Part shown: in pieces, positions 12,016 through 19,062 of the stretch
Layout: each line of letters starts with the position of its first letter
Numbering within the stretch: position 1 is the stretch's first letter
NCBI GenBank assembly: GCA_030626185.1
Contig: DAOUPL010000011.1
Span: forward strand, 1-19,062
Origin: a bacterium
Lineage (GTDB): Bacteria > Babelota > Babeliae > Babelales > Vermiphilaceae
Reading direction: 5' to 3'
Length of the DNA stretch: 19,062 bases
Notes under the pieces: model-generated
What the model was told of the DNA's origin: nothing
Seen by the model: only the letters and a program-made list of their open reading frames with translations
The model's database searches: none
Made by a program: the position numbers and the translations under genes

Positions 12016-14802
12016 TTATTGCGCTTGTTCTATTTTTGGTTCTTCTTGTGTAACAGGCGGCGATGGGATAACCAAACCATAATCTTTTAGTCGGCGGTTT
12101 ACCGAAGATCTATTTACATTTAACAGTAGCGCAATTTCACTCTGGTTTCCAAACTTTTCCCACAACATTTGCATAAGTTTTTTATCCTTAAGCGCTTGTT
12201 TGCCGAGTTGTGCTGCTTGAATCAAGAAAGTCTCTTTTGTGTTGTATTCATGATGGAAGTGAATATCATCATAAATATTTTTTTCTTTTGATTTTTTAAC
12301 CAGAAATTCACGAATTTTATGTTTGAGCTGGGTAATACTTGTTGGTGTTTTTTGTACAAACTCACGTTTTTCTTTACTGTTGAGTGAAAGGAACTTTTTA
12401 AAGGTGTTTTCTTGTACAAGCTCATCAGAAAAGTCACCAACAATAGAACGTAACTCGTGATTTGATAACGAGATCAGTGGAGGGAACGATAGAGTAGTTG
12501 TGTGTAATTGGCGGTATAGTTTTTCTGAAAAACGTTCTTTTTTAACCAAGTTTTCAAGATTAAATGGGCATGAACAAATCACATGTGCGCTGCTACGAAA
12601 ACGCTTTTTATCATTGAGCATGGAGTAGACGCCAAATTCTAAATAATGGGCAATTTTATCTTGTGTTTCAATCGACAAAAGATGAATATTTTTTAAAAAG
12701 ATTGTCCCTTGACGCTCAGTTAACTTAAACAGTCCATGATCGTCATCTTGTGGCGGATGTTGGCCAAAGAGTTTTTTTGCAATACGATTATTCACTTCTG
12801 GTTGCCTGATGTTGACGATGTGCAACTCTGATTGTAAGCGTAAGTTGTGAATAAGCTCAACGGTAGTAAACAGATCTTCTTCTGGCACGTCAAGAAGCAG
12901 CGCTCTTCCGCTAAGCGTTGCTTTCATCAAACTTATTTTAAAATCAAGTAACGTTGGCGTGTTGCTGGGGATAAGATGATTGATCAACTGCCCACTTGAA
13001 GTTGTTTCAAGATGGAGTAAATAGTTTTTGTCAGAATTGTTTTTCAGCAACGGTGTATGTTTTTCTACCACGTCAGCAATTCCCGGGTGGGTAATAGTCA
13101 AAATAACAGAGCGCGCATCAAGTTGCGGGATAGCGTTAACGACCAACATTTCTTTACTGTCAGAACGAACCATAATTGATTGTGTCTCTTTATAAATTGC
13201 TACAGACGTTGCAAGTTTTTTACACGCTTGCGTGATGGGGTGCCCAACATGTTTGTTGATGTTTATTTCAAGTAAATCTTTTGCTGCTTGGTTGGCATAA
13301 ATAAATCGTTGGTTTTTATAAAAAACAATACCAATTTTGCGTTGTTCTGGTTCGCGTAAAAATGATTTAAAACTTTCTTTGTAATGATTAATTTCTTCTG
13401 TTTTTGCGTACAGCTGTGTTGAGATCATGCGATTTTCTGCCAAAAGATTATCAATGTTTTTCAGTTGTACGATGTGCACAACCGCGTTGAGGTAACCAGA
13501 AAAAATTTCTATTTCATCACGTTGTGTTGAGGTGTAGATTCCTTTTCTACGGGTGTGATGCTCTACAACGAGGTATGCGATAAAAAGATCTTCATCAAAA
13601 ATAGGAATAATAAAGTCTGCACCAATTGCATCAAGTAGTTTAAATAGATGATTTTCGTGTTGATGTTGTAAATAAAAGTTATTACTTTCTACCTCATCAA
13701 AAAATAAAATACTTTCTTGTTTTGCGTAATTTTGAATCATGTTTGGATGATTGTCCAAAAATTCTTCGATTAAATTTTCTACATTAATTTGTTTTATATG
13801 ATCAATAATGAGCGTTGTCGCTTTCTTTTTACTTTTTTTCTTTTTCGCTTTCAGATCTCGAACATATAATTTTGTTTTTTGCACAGGGATATCGAATACT
13901 TCTTTAAAAAAGGTTTGGGTGATTTGTGCTAATTCTGAGTATGACGATGCACAACTTAAACGATTCAGAACTTTTTTAATGTGGTTTAAAAATGGGAACT
14001 TTTTACGTAGTTTTGCTTCTGGGTTTACGTTAACCAGTCGCATACGTAGGAGTTTTTGTACACAAAAGTAGAGGCCGCCAATTTCAAAAACTACTGAAAG
14101 TGTTGCCATGGTGTAATCATCAGAGAGTAATGTCGGATAGTGATCAGTGATAAATTTTGGCATTATACCTAATAATTCACTCAACAACTGAGGAACAAAT
14201 AAAAAAAATAAAAACGTGCTTAATTGTCTGCTCAATACGGGGGGTAAATCTTTTTTCTTAATAGCGCGCAGTGCGATAAATAGACTAGGAGCCATTAGAA
14301 AGAATAATTTAAAATAAATTTGTATTTTATAAAAATAGTTTAAAATAAAATAATCAAAAATATTATTGATGTTAAAGACTGTTACTATAAACCAGGTAAA
14401 GGCCATAATTACACTAATAAATACAGTAAACTTATTATAAAGCGATAATGATTGTTTGCGTTGTGCCAGATACTCGACAAAAAGCGCTAATGTTTGATCT
14501 TGTATTGGTACAAAAATCCAAAAAAAGCGAGTTATGAAAGTAAGGGTAGAGCTTTGTAAAAAATGGAAATGATGATTGTTTATCAAGTGAACAATCCAAG
14601 AGATATTGCTTGTTAAACTTGTAATTAAAAAAATAAGTAATACAAGCCACGGATAATGTAATCTTTTTGTTGATAAATATTTAGAGACTAAAAATTGAAT
14701 AAGGTACAATTTTAGAACAAAGGCAATAGCTATTGAAAAAAGTAATACGTTTGAACTAGTTAAAATAGAATTAATAAAAGGCAAAAAGAATATACTATTC
14801 AT
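12016..14802 (-). CDS. Membrane-anchored regulator: multi-TM sensor, GAF/PAS and degenerate NtrC-like AAA with Fis-type HTH
   Basis: A 928-residue protein. Residues 1-255 contain about seven hydrophobic segments, as in 7TM sensor modules. Residues about 280-450 look like a GAF domain and about 485-575 like PAS (IGIVFYKNQRFIYANQAAKDLL). Residues about 595-780 resemble the sigma-54 interaction AAA domain: GTIFLKNIHLLSIETQDKIA (699-718) matches the usual GTLFLDEI…LQ.KL, and RFSEKLYRQLHTTTLSFPPL matches RFREDLYYRL…PPL. The Walker A GxxxxGKT and the GAFTGA loop are not visible, and the Walker B acidic pair is replaced by KN (704-705). The end carries a Fis-type HTH (NQSEIALLLNVNRSSVNRRL, 886-905). 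It probably binds DNA from the membrane and does not power sigma-54. It is the first gene of the operon with xerD and mrdA. Confidence 0.78.
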   Translation of the reverse strand: MNSIFFLPFINSILTSSNVLLFSIAIAFVLKLYLIQFLVSKYLSTKRLHYPWLVLLIFLITSLTSNISWIVHLINNHHFHFLQSSTLTFITRFFWIFVPIQDQTLALFVEYLAQRKQSLSLYNKFTVFISVIMAFTWFIVTVFNINNIFDYFILNYFYKIQIYFKLFFLMAPSLFIALRAIKKKDLPPVLSRQLSTFLFFLFVPQLLSELLGIMPKFITDHYPTLLSDDYTMATLSVVFEIGGLYFCVQKLLRMRLVNVNPEAKLRKKFPFLNHIKKVLNRLSCASSYSELAQITQTFFKEVFDIPVQKTKLYVRDLKAKKKKSKKKATTLIIDHIKQINVENLIEEFLDNHPNMIQNYAKQESILFFDEVESNNFYLQHQHENHLFKLLDAIGADFIIPIFDEDLFIAYLVVEHHTRRKGIYTSTQRDEIEIFSGYLNAVVHIVQLKNIDNLLAENRMISTQLYAKTEEINHYKESFKSFLREPEQRKIGIVFYKNQRFIYANQAAKDLLEININKHVGHPITQACKKLATSVAIYKETQSIMVRSDSKEMLVVNAIPQLDARSVILTITHPGIADVVEKHTPLLKNNSDKNYLLHLETTSSGQLINHLIPSNTPTLLDFKISLMKATLSGRALLLDVPEEDLFTTVELIHNLRLQSELHIVNIRQPEVNNRIAKKLFGQHPPQDDDHGLFKLTERQGTIFLKNIHLLSIETQDKIAHYLEFGVYSMLNDKKRFRSSAHVICSCPFNLENLVKKERFSEKLYRQLHTTTLSFPPLISLSNHELRSIVGDFSDELVQENTFKKFLSLNSKEKREFVQKTPTSITQLKHKIREFLVKKSKEKNIYDDIHFHHEYNTKETFLIQAAQLGKQALKDKKLMQMLWEKFGNQSEIALLLNVNRSSVNRRLKDYGLVIPSPPVTQEEPKIEQAQ

Positions 14803-14865
14803 ACTTTCTTGCTAATCGTTGTGAGATACTGTATATTATCAATAATGTTATAGTGATATATCATA

Positions 14866-14871
14866 TATAAT
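14866..14871 (+). promoter_or_regulatory. Probable -10 box for the 33-codon ORF
   Basis: A perfect TATAAT (14866-14871) lies 32 bases before the small ORF's start, in the 101-base divergent gap with the membrane regulator. The -35 region is unclear because the whole gap is AT-rich. Confidence 0.4.
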
Positions 14872-14903
14872 ATAGAGTATAGTTTTTTCATGAAAGGTAA
14901 ACT

Positions 14904-15005
14904 ATGAGCAGATTGAAATATTTGTTAATTAGTAATTTAGACAAATTAATGATACTTGTTGTTATTGCACAAGTTATTATGGATAGTACAAATCCTCAAA
15001 ATTAA
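14904..15005 (+). CDS. Small membrane peptide (33 residues)
   Basis: ATG at 14904 follows AAAGG by 6 bases and opens 33 codons: a short polar lead (MSRLKYLLISNLDK), a hydrophobic core (LMILVVIAQVIM) and a polar tail (DSTNPQN). It looks like a single membrane segment peptide. It has its own TATAAT upstream and a strong hairpin terminator downstream, which makes a real short transcript likely. The family is unknown. It could be a small membrane regulator, a toxin-like peptide, or a leader. It is divergent from the large membrane regulator. Confidence 0.5.
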   Translation: MSRLKYLLISNLDKLMILVVIAQVIMDSTNPQN

Positions 15006-15046
15006 TTACTTTAATTTGGTTTTCTATGTTTCTTAACTTTTATACT

Positions 15047-15084
15047 AATGCATCACACAAATTATTACGTGTGATGCATTTTTT
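15047..15084. terminator. Bidirectional hairpin terminator
   Basis: AATGCATCACAC (15047-15058) pairs perfectly with GTGTGATGCATT (15069-15080) around a 10-base loop; T continues to 15084. A-rich sequence on the left also gives T residues on the minus strand. It lies between the 33-codon ORF and the convergent F-box-like gene and can serve both. Confidence 0.85.
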
Positions 15085-15091
15085 ATTGTCA

Positions 15092-15622
15092 TCAATAAAT
15101 TCGTAAAAGATTTAAGAAATCTTGATTGCAGACTCTTTTTATATAAAATATAAATTTACAAGAGCATGGAGACCAAAGACCTTCTTTAGTCGTTTCGATA
15201 GGAAAGAAATATTCTTTAGGGCAATGCATTTGGCAAAAAAAAGTATTGGTTGTGTGAACCTCAATTTCTTGCGTTGCATAATCTTTAACTGGTTTTTTAT
15301 TAATTATGGTGTTTTCATTAACAAAGATGCTATTTAGAAAAATTTTAATACGTGGGATGTTTTGACTTATTAATGCTTTGTATAATTCTTTTTGATATTG
15401 CAGACAAGGTAAAATTAGTTCAAAATGTTCGCGATTAACAAGTAAAAGATTTTTTGTAGCCTTACAATCAGCATACAAACAAATTATTTGCAAAAGTTCT
15501 TGAGGCAAATCTCTAAACGAAATAAGTTGTTGTTCTGTCTCGCATTCCATTGCAAAAGATGTTGCGCAGGGTGAAAAGATTAGACCAAAGAATAATGTAA
15601 CGAATAAATAAGATTTTTTCAT
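15092..15622 (-). CDS. Exported F-box-like protein
   Basis: A 176-residue protein starting with a signal peptide (MKKSYLFVTLFFGLIFS, cleavage likely near residue 24). The following segment at 34-70 reads ISFRDLPQELLQIICLYAD and continues through KNLLLVNREHFELI. This matches the F-box pattern: LPxELLxxI, then a helix with a spaced Leu/Val…N…F ending. F-boxes bind Skp1 in eukaryotic SCF ubiquitin ligases, and are found in effectors of protist-associated bacteria. The C-terminal third has cysteines at 130, 134, 153, 155 and 165 with His133, and might bind metal or form disulfides. AGGA precedes the ATG. A role in host manipulation is inferred only. The gene shares a terminator with the convergent 33-codon ORF. 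Confidence 0.65.
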   Translation of the reverse strand: MKKSYLFVTLFFGLIFSPCATSFAMECETEQQLISFRDLPQELLQIICLYADCKATKNLLLVNREHFELILPCLQYQKELYKALISQNIPRIKIFLNSIFVNENTIINKKPVKDYATQEIEVHTTNTFFCQMHCPKEYFFPIETTKEGLWSPCSCKFIFYIKRVCNQDFLNLLRIY

Positions 15623-15870
15623 GTTTTCCTAGGTGTAAACTAATTGTACGATAACAGCGGTGCTTGATTACTTAATTTATTCACTTTTTTAAAAGATGTT
15701 TTATAGAATAGTTGAATTGTCGGGTTTTTGCAATGGTTGTTTAATGATGCGCTTAGAATTTCCTTGCTTTTAAGTTGGGGATGAATTAGCAAAATTTATT
15801 TTTGAGATACTAAGGCTTTTAGGCCGTAGCGCATTATTTTGTTAAAGTAAGGTTTGGACGGTGGAAACGT

Positions 15871-16554
15871 ATGAAAAATAACAAAAAAAATAATTTTGAT
15901 CAGAAAAAAATAGAAGAAATCGTAACGATTTTACGTCACGCAACGCGTGGCATGACGCCACCAGCATCATGGTCGATCAATGAGCTTTTTGGACGAGATC
16001 CTTTTTTACAACTTATTTCATGTTTGCTATCGCTGCGTACAAAAGATACGGTTTCGCTACCCGCATCGGTGCGATTGTTCGCCCATGCAACAACACCAAA
16101 ACAGCTAATAAAACTAGATCTTGAATTTATTGAACAAACAATTTTTCCGTGTGTGTATTACAAACAAAAAGCGCGAACGCTGAAAAGAGTTGCACAACAA
16201 CTGCTCGATGAGTTTAATGGCATTGTACCAGCATCGATGGAACAATTATTGCAATTGCATGGCGTTGGCAGAAAGACCGCAAATTTGGTGTTAGCAGAAG
16301 GTTTTGAGATTCCTGCGTTGTGCGTTGACGTGCATGTGCATCGTATCTCTAATCGGCTTGGCGTTGTGCAAACAGCCACACCGCAAGAGACTGAGTTTGC
16401 ACTTGCAGATATTTTGTCAAAAACATTATGGCGTGAATGGAACGCTCTGCTTGTCATGTGGGGGCAAAACATTTGCACACCGCGTTCACCATGGTGTTCA
16501 CGTTGTCCATTAATTAATCTTTGTCAGCGTAACGGCGTAGACAAATCACGTTAA
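15871..16554 (+). CDS. nth: Endonuclease III
   Basis: A 227-residue base-excision repair DNA glycosylase/AP lyase that removes oxidised pyrimidines. The helix-hairpin-helix LLQLHGVGRKTANLVLAEGF holds the catalytic Lys135. The catalytic aspartate is Asp153 in CVDVHVHRISNRLG. The four iron-sulfur cysteines are at 202, 209, 212 and 218 with the exact C-x6-C-x2-C-x5-C spacing (CTPRSPWCSRCPLINLC). Length is close to the usual 210-225. GGTGGA lies 7 bases before the ATG. The 248-base gap before it holds no gene or clear promoter. Its stop overlaps the convergent thrS stop by 4 bases, so the two transcripts must read into each other. Confidence 0.94.
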   Translation: MKNNKKNNFDQKKIEEIVTILRHATRGMTPPASWSINELFGRDPFLQLISCLLSLRTKDTVSLPASVRLFAHATTPKQLIKLDLEFIEQTIFPCVYYKQKARTLKRVAQQLLDEFNGIVPASMEQLLQLHGVGRKTANLVLAEGFEIPALCVDVHVHRISNRLGVVQTATPQETEFALADILSKTLWREWNALLVMWGQNICTPRSPWCSRCPLINLCQRNGVDKSR

Positions 16555-18260
16555 GCGTTTTGTGCTTCTTTTGCTAGCGTTACAAGTTGTTCATGCGTGA
16601 TGCCAAATTGTTGTTTGCCGTTTACAAAACGTAACGTGACGGTTTGTTGGTCAACTTCTTTGTTGCCGATAACGAGCATCCATGGAATCTTTTTTAGTTG
16701 TGCTGATTTTATTTTTCCAGAAATAGGATCTGATGAAACATCACGTTCAACGCGTATGCTAACGTTTTTGAGTAATGTTTCTATTTGTTGTGCGTACGCT
16801 GTTTGTTCATCAGTAATGGTTAAAATCCTTACTTGCACGGGCGCCAGCCAAAAAGGCAATGCACCTTTGTAATGTTCAAGCAAAATACCAAAAAAACGTT
16901 CAAATGAGCCATAAATCGCACGATGAATCATAACTGGGCGTTCTTTTTCACCCTTGTTGTTGATAAACCATAAATCAAAATTAATTGGTTGGAAAAAATC
17001 AAGTTGAATTGTGCTGCATTGCCACAAGCGATCCATTGAGTCTTTTATGGCAAACTCAATTTTTGGCCCATAAAAAGCACCATCGCCTTCATTAATTTCA
17101 TAATCGATGCCTGCACTTTCAAGACCTTTTTTTAAACTTTCTGTTGCTTGTTGCCACAATGCATCATCGCCCATAGCGTTTTCTGGTTTGGTTGAAAGAG
17201 CAACACAAATTTGAGCAAAGTTAAATCGTTTAAGTACTTTGTAAGTTAACGCAATTGCATTTGCAACTTCTTGCTCGATATCTTGTTTTGCGCAAAAAAT
17301 ATGACCGTCATCTTGTGTGAATGCGCGTACGCGAAATAAACCGTGTAGAACGCCAGAAAGTTCAAAGCGATGATCATGACCAAATTCTGCAAGTCGCAAA
17401 GGTAAATCACGATACGATCGTGGACGCTCTTTGTACAAAAGTAATGCACCAGGGCAGTTCATTGGGCGCAACGCGTATTGTTTATCTTCTACCGAACAAA
17501 AATACATATTGTCGCGATAATGATCGTAATGCCCAGATTGTCGCCATAATTCATCACTGAGCATACGTGGTGTTTCTACTTCTAGATACCCAGCATCAAC
17601 TAATAATCGTTGTAAATAACTTTTTAAAACATTTAAAACAATTTTGCCGTGTGGATGAAAAAACGGAAATCCAACACCTTCTTGATGAAAAGAAAAAAGA
17701 TCAAGCTCTTTGCCCAGTTTACGATGATCGTATTTTTTTGCTTCTTCAACTTTGCGTTCATAACTACGTAACTCTTTTGCGTTTGCAAACGCAACGCCAG
17801 AAATACGTTGTAACGCTTGTCCATCGCGGTCACCGCGCCAATAAGAACCTGAAATGCCAATTAATTTTACATGTTTTAGTTGTGAAGTACTTTTAACGTG
17901 CCCACCACGGCATAAATCATAAAAATCACCTTGGCGTGCGATGCCGACTTTATCGTCAGCAATGCCATCGATAAGTTCTAACTTGAATGGATTATCTTTG
18001 TACAGCTCACGTGCTTGTTGTTTATCTATCATTTCGTGAGTGAGTTCAAGTGAGCGATTAGCGATCTCTAACATGCGTTTTTCAATTGCAGGTAAATCGC
18101 TTTCTTTAAGATTTGTCGTTGGTAAAAAATCATAAAAAAAGCCATGCTCGGTTGCTGGCCCAAGTGTGAGTTTTACATCAGGAAAAAGTTCTTTTAATGC
18201 GTGTGCAGCAAGATGCGCTGCAGAGTGACGAAGTTTTTGTTCGTTTTGCGAAAGTACCAT
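16551..18260 (-). CDS. thrS: Threonyl-tRNA synthetase lacking the TGS domain
   Basis: A 569-residue class II synthetase that charges tRNA-Thr. It begins directly at the editing (N2) domain: HSAAH (12-16), then Cys117 and His121 in DLCRGGH, the four editing-site ligands. In the catalytic core are RPMNCPG with Cys269, His320 in FTQDDGHIFC and His446 in MIHRAIYGS, the zinc ligands, and motif 2 RFELSG. The anticodon-binding domain follows from about 470. E. coli ThrRS has about 640 residues. The missing 70 or so correspond to the N-terminal TGS (N1) domain, and an in-frame TAA 21 bases upstream of the ATG rules out a longer start. TGS-less versions are known in other bacteria. AAGGG stands about 9 bases before the ATG. 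No T-box or leader structure was seen. Confidence 0.95.
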   Translation of the reverse strand: MVLSQNEQKLRHSAAHLAAHALKELFPDVKLTLGPATEHGFFYDFLPTTNLKESDLPAIEKRMLEIANRSLELTHEMIDKQQARELYKDNPFKLELIDGIADDKVGIARQGDFYDLCRGGHVKSTSQLKHVKLIGISGSYWRGDRDGQALQRISGVAFANAKELRSYERKVEEAKKYDHRKLGKELDLFSFHQEGVGFPFFHPHGKIVLNVLKSYLQRLLVDAGYLEVETPRMLSDELWRQSGHYDHYRDNMYFCSVEDKQYALRPMNCPGALLLYKERPRSYRDLPLRLAEFGHDHRFELSGVLHGLFRVRAFTQDDGHIFCAKQDIEQEVANAIALTYKVLKRFNFAQICVALSTKPENAMGDDALWQQATESLKKGLESAGIDYEINEGDGAFYGPKIEFAIKDSMDRLWQCSTIQLDFFQPINFDLWFINNKGEKERPVMIHRAIYGSFERFFGILLEHYKGALPFWLAPVQVRILTITDEQTAYAQQIETLLKNVSIRVERDVSSDPISGKIKSAQLKKIPWMLVIGNKEVDQQTVTLRFVNGKQQFGITHEQLVTLAKEAQNA

Positions 18261-18345
18261 AAGCCTAACCCTTACAAATGATTTTTACCTAGTTAAAAGG
18301 ATAGCATAATGTTGCAGGTAGTGCACTTTTTGTAATTGTGAAGTT

Positions 18346-18495
18346 TTATTCTATTTCAAGACTTTTGAGTTGTTCGTTAACCAATTGAACATCTCGTAGT
18401 GTTTCTTGGTAGGCTTGTGTGGTAATTGCGTTTATGTGAATGACAAAAGTGTTACTGGTAAAAAATAAGATAATTAGCGACAATTTTTTTTTCAT
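18346..18495 (-). CDS. Small exported peptide (49 residues)
   Basis: A short gene with 49 codons. It opens with a textbook signal peptide (MKKKLSLIILFFTSNTFVIH, cleavage probably near the AITTQ junction at residue 23-24). That leaves a mature peptide of about 26 residues, TQAYQETLRDVQLVNEQLKS and so on, which looks like one amphipathic helix. A weak GGA lies 8 bases before the ATG. A GC-rich terminator stands directly upstream, so its promoter must lie within or beyond that hairpin, or it depends on read-through. No family is recognised. Confidence 0.55.
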   Translation of the reverse strand: MKKKLSLIILFFTSNTFVIHINAITTQAYQETLRDVQLVNEQLKSLEIE

Positions 18496-18507
18496 GGTTT
18501 TGTCCGT

Positions 18508-18540
18508 TAAAAAGGGGCGCGGCTAGCGCGCCCCTTTTTA
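18508..18540. terminator. Strong GC-rich bidirectional terminator
   Basis: TAAAAAGGGGCGC (18508-18520) pairs perfectly with GCGCCCCTTTTTA (18528-18540) around the 7-base loop GGCTAGC. The 13-bp stem ends in an A-run and a T-run, so it can terminate both strands. It follows the acidic orphan gene on the minus strand and precedes the 49-residue peptide gene by 12 bases. Confidence 0.88.
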
Positions 18541-18564
18541 TTTGTTCTTTGTTTAACTTAAAAA

Positions 18565-18960
18565 CTAAACATCAGATGAGCTAGAAACTGTTGTTTCAGT
18601 TTCTTCTGCGGATGTAACTGTTGGTAATAAGTTTTCTAAGGTTTTTATAACTGTTTTTATTTCTTCAGGTTCATCGATCGTTTTGGTTGCAGATTGAATT
18701 GCTCTTGTCAGATTTATTTTTGAATCTAAAAGAATCTCGGTTTGCTGTATGTTGACTACCTTATCTTCAAGGAATTCTAAGATTTTAGTTATTCTATCAC
18801 ATCCAATTATTAAATCTCTTGAACTTGATTTTATACTTTTTTTATTTTCTATTTTGGCAATATTTTCCGTTGTCATTTCAATTTCGCTGTTTATTTCAGT
18901 TTTTAGCTTTTCAAAATTCCAACCACTAATATCAGTCTTGACTTCAAATAGTAAGTGCAT
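18565..18960 (-). CDS. Acidic coiled-coil-like orphan, probably 5'-truncated by an IS
   Basis: From the ATG at 18960-18958 this is 131 residues; the frame is open to 19057, and a TTG start at 19029 would add 23 residues. It is Glu-, Lys- and Ile-rich with helical segments such as FEKLKTEINSEIEMTTENIA and ILEFLEDKVVNIQQTEILL, and ends in a Thr/Ser-rich tail (ETETTVSSSSDV). Unlike most orphans nearby it has no signal peptide at either start. The region before and across residues 1-6 is also readable as the end of an IS30-like transposase in another frame. It is therefore likely that an insertion removed the original 5' end. No family is recognised. Confidence 0.55.
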   Translation of the reverse strand: MHLLFEVKTDISGWNFEKLKTEINSEIEMTTENIAKIENKKSIKSSSRDLIIGCDRITKILEFLEDKVVNIQQTEILLDSKINLTRAIQSATKTIDEPEEIKTVIKTLENLLPTVTSAEETETTVSSSSDV

Positions 18961-19060
18961 AATTTGAACTACTATTCCAACATTGTACAACGTACCTCCA
19001 AAAGAGGTCAATCGGAAATTGAAATTCAATAACCTTTCGAGGCCTATAGTTAAGTTGGTT
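18944..19060 (-). mobile_element. C-terminal end of an IS30-like transposase (partial at window edge)
   Basis: In the frame starting at 19060 the minus strand reads NQLNYRPRKVIEFQFPIDLF and then WRYVVQC and ten more residues, stopping at TGA 18946-18944. N-x-RPRK-x-[IL]-x-F-x-x-P-x-x-[VL]-F followed by VA[LV]-type residues is the standard end of IS30-family transposases (typically N.RPRK.LG..TP.EVF…VAL). Only 38 codons are visible, so the family call rests on this motif. The 10 codons beyond the usual end may mean that the original stop was lost. The IS end should lie near 18940. Confidence 0.55.
18982..19011 (-). promoter_or_regulatory. Possible outward promoter at the IS end
   Basis: TTGACC (19011-19006) and TACAAT (18987-18982) on the minus strand are 18 bases apart and each match the sigma-70 consensus in five of six positions. 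It points into the acidic orphan gene, about 20 bases before its ATG. It lies within the transposase tail reading frame. Confidence 0.45.
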
Positions 19061-19062
19061 CA

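Noticed and set aside
15623..15870. A hidden gene in the 248-base gap before nth
   Set aside because: No open frame with a start and ribosome binding site was found. It probably holds the divergent promoters for nth and the F-box-like gene, but no convincing hexamers are visible.
17567..17896. 109-codon plus-strand open frame within thrS
   Set aside because: It lies antisense to the ThrRS editing and catalytic domains, whose motifs are intact; no start signal.
18261..18345. T-box or other leader upstream of thrS
   Set aside because: Only about 85 bases separate thrS from the next gene, with no specifier stem or antiterminator visible.
1..19062. CRISPR arrays, tRNA and rRNA genes
   Set aside because: No evenly spaced repeats, tRNA cloverleaf signatures or rRNA sequence were found on reading both strands by eye.

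Overview
The window is an AT-rich bacterial chromosome segment with dense genes, short gaps and ordinary Shine-Dalgarno starts. It carries a Tol envelope system (tolQ-tolR-tolA-like-tolB), the FtsH protease, ribosomal proteins L28 and S20, a PBP2-type cell-wall transpeptidase, a Xer recombinase, endonuclease III and threonyl-tRNA synthetase. Tol and PBP2 point to a cell with two membranes and peptidoglycan. Many short orphan genes begin with Sec signal peptides. One has an F-box-like segment and one has an EndoU-like ribonuclease domain. With the AT bias, this looks like a host-associated, protist-dwelling lineage. Candidatus Dependentiae (TM6/Babeliae) is my best guess, but that is inference and not a sequence match.

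Layout. 1-2402: an accessory block mostly on the minus strand. It has a broken exported-protein gene ending in a GC-rich repeat, a probable EndoU toxin gene followed 11 nt later by a probable immunity gene, and a small exported orphan. 2560-5678: the plus-strand tol operon, whose tolB is split by a one-base frameshift close to its 3' end. 5797-7644: ftsH. 7745-8229: rpmB-rpsT, ending in a strong terminator. 8334-9405: two exported orphans on the plus strand. 9344-14802: a minus-strand operon read as a membrane-anchored degenerate NtrC-like regulator, then a Xer recombinase, then PBP2. 14904-15622: a 33-codon membrane-peptide ORF facing an exported F-box-like protein, with a shared hairpin terminator between them. 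15871-18260: nth and a ThrRS without the TGS domain, convergent and overlapping by 4 nt. 18346-19062: a 49-residue exported peptide, a GC-rich terminator, an acidic orphan and, at the right edge, the C-terminal end of an IS30-like transposase.

How the parts may work together. TolQ and TolR form the proton-driven motor, the TolA-like protein spans the periplasm and TolB is the periplasmic partner; pal is not in the window. FtsH handles membrane-protein quality control. PBP2 makes wall cross-links, next to a recombinase of the chromosome-dimer-resolving family and a membrane-bound regulator. The exported EndoU pair, the F-box-like protein and the other orphans are the likely interaction genes. 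The most noteworthy points are the Sec-exported EndoU toxin/immunity pair, the secreted F-box-like protein, the regulator that has lost the Walker A and GAFTGA motifs, the split tolB, and the IS end fused to an orphan gene.
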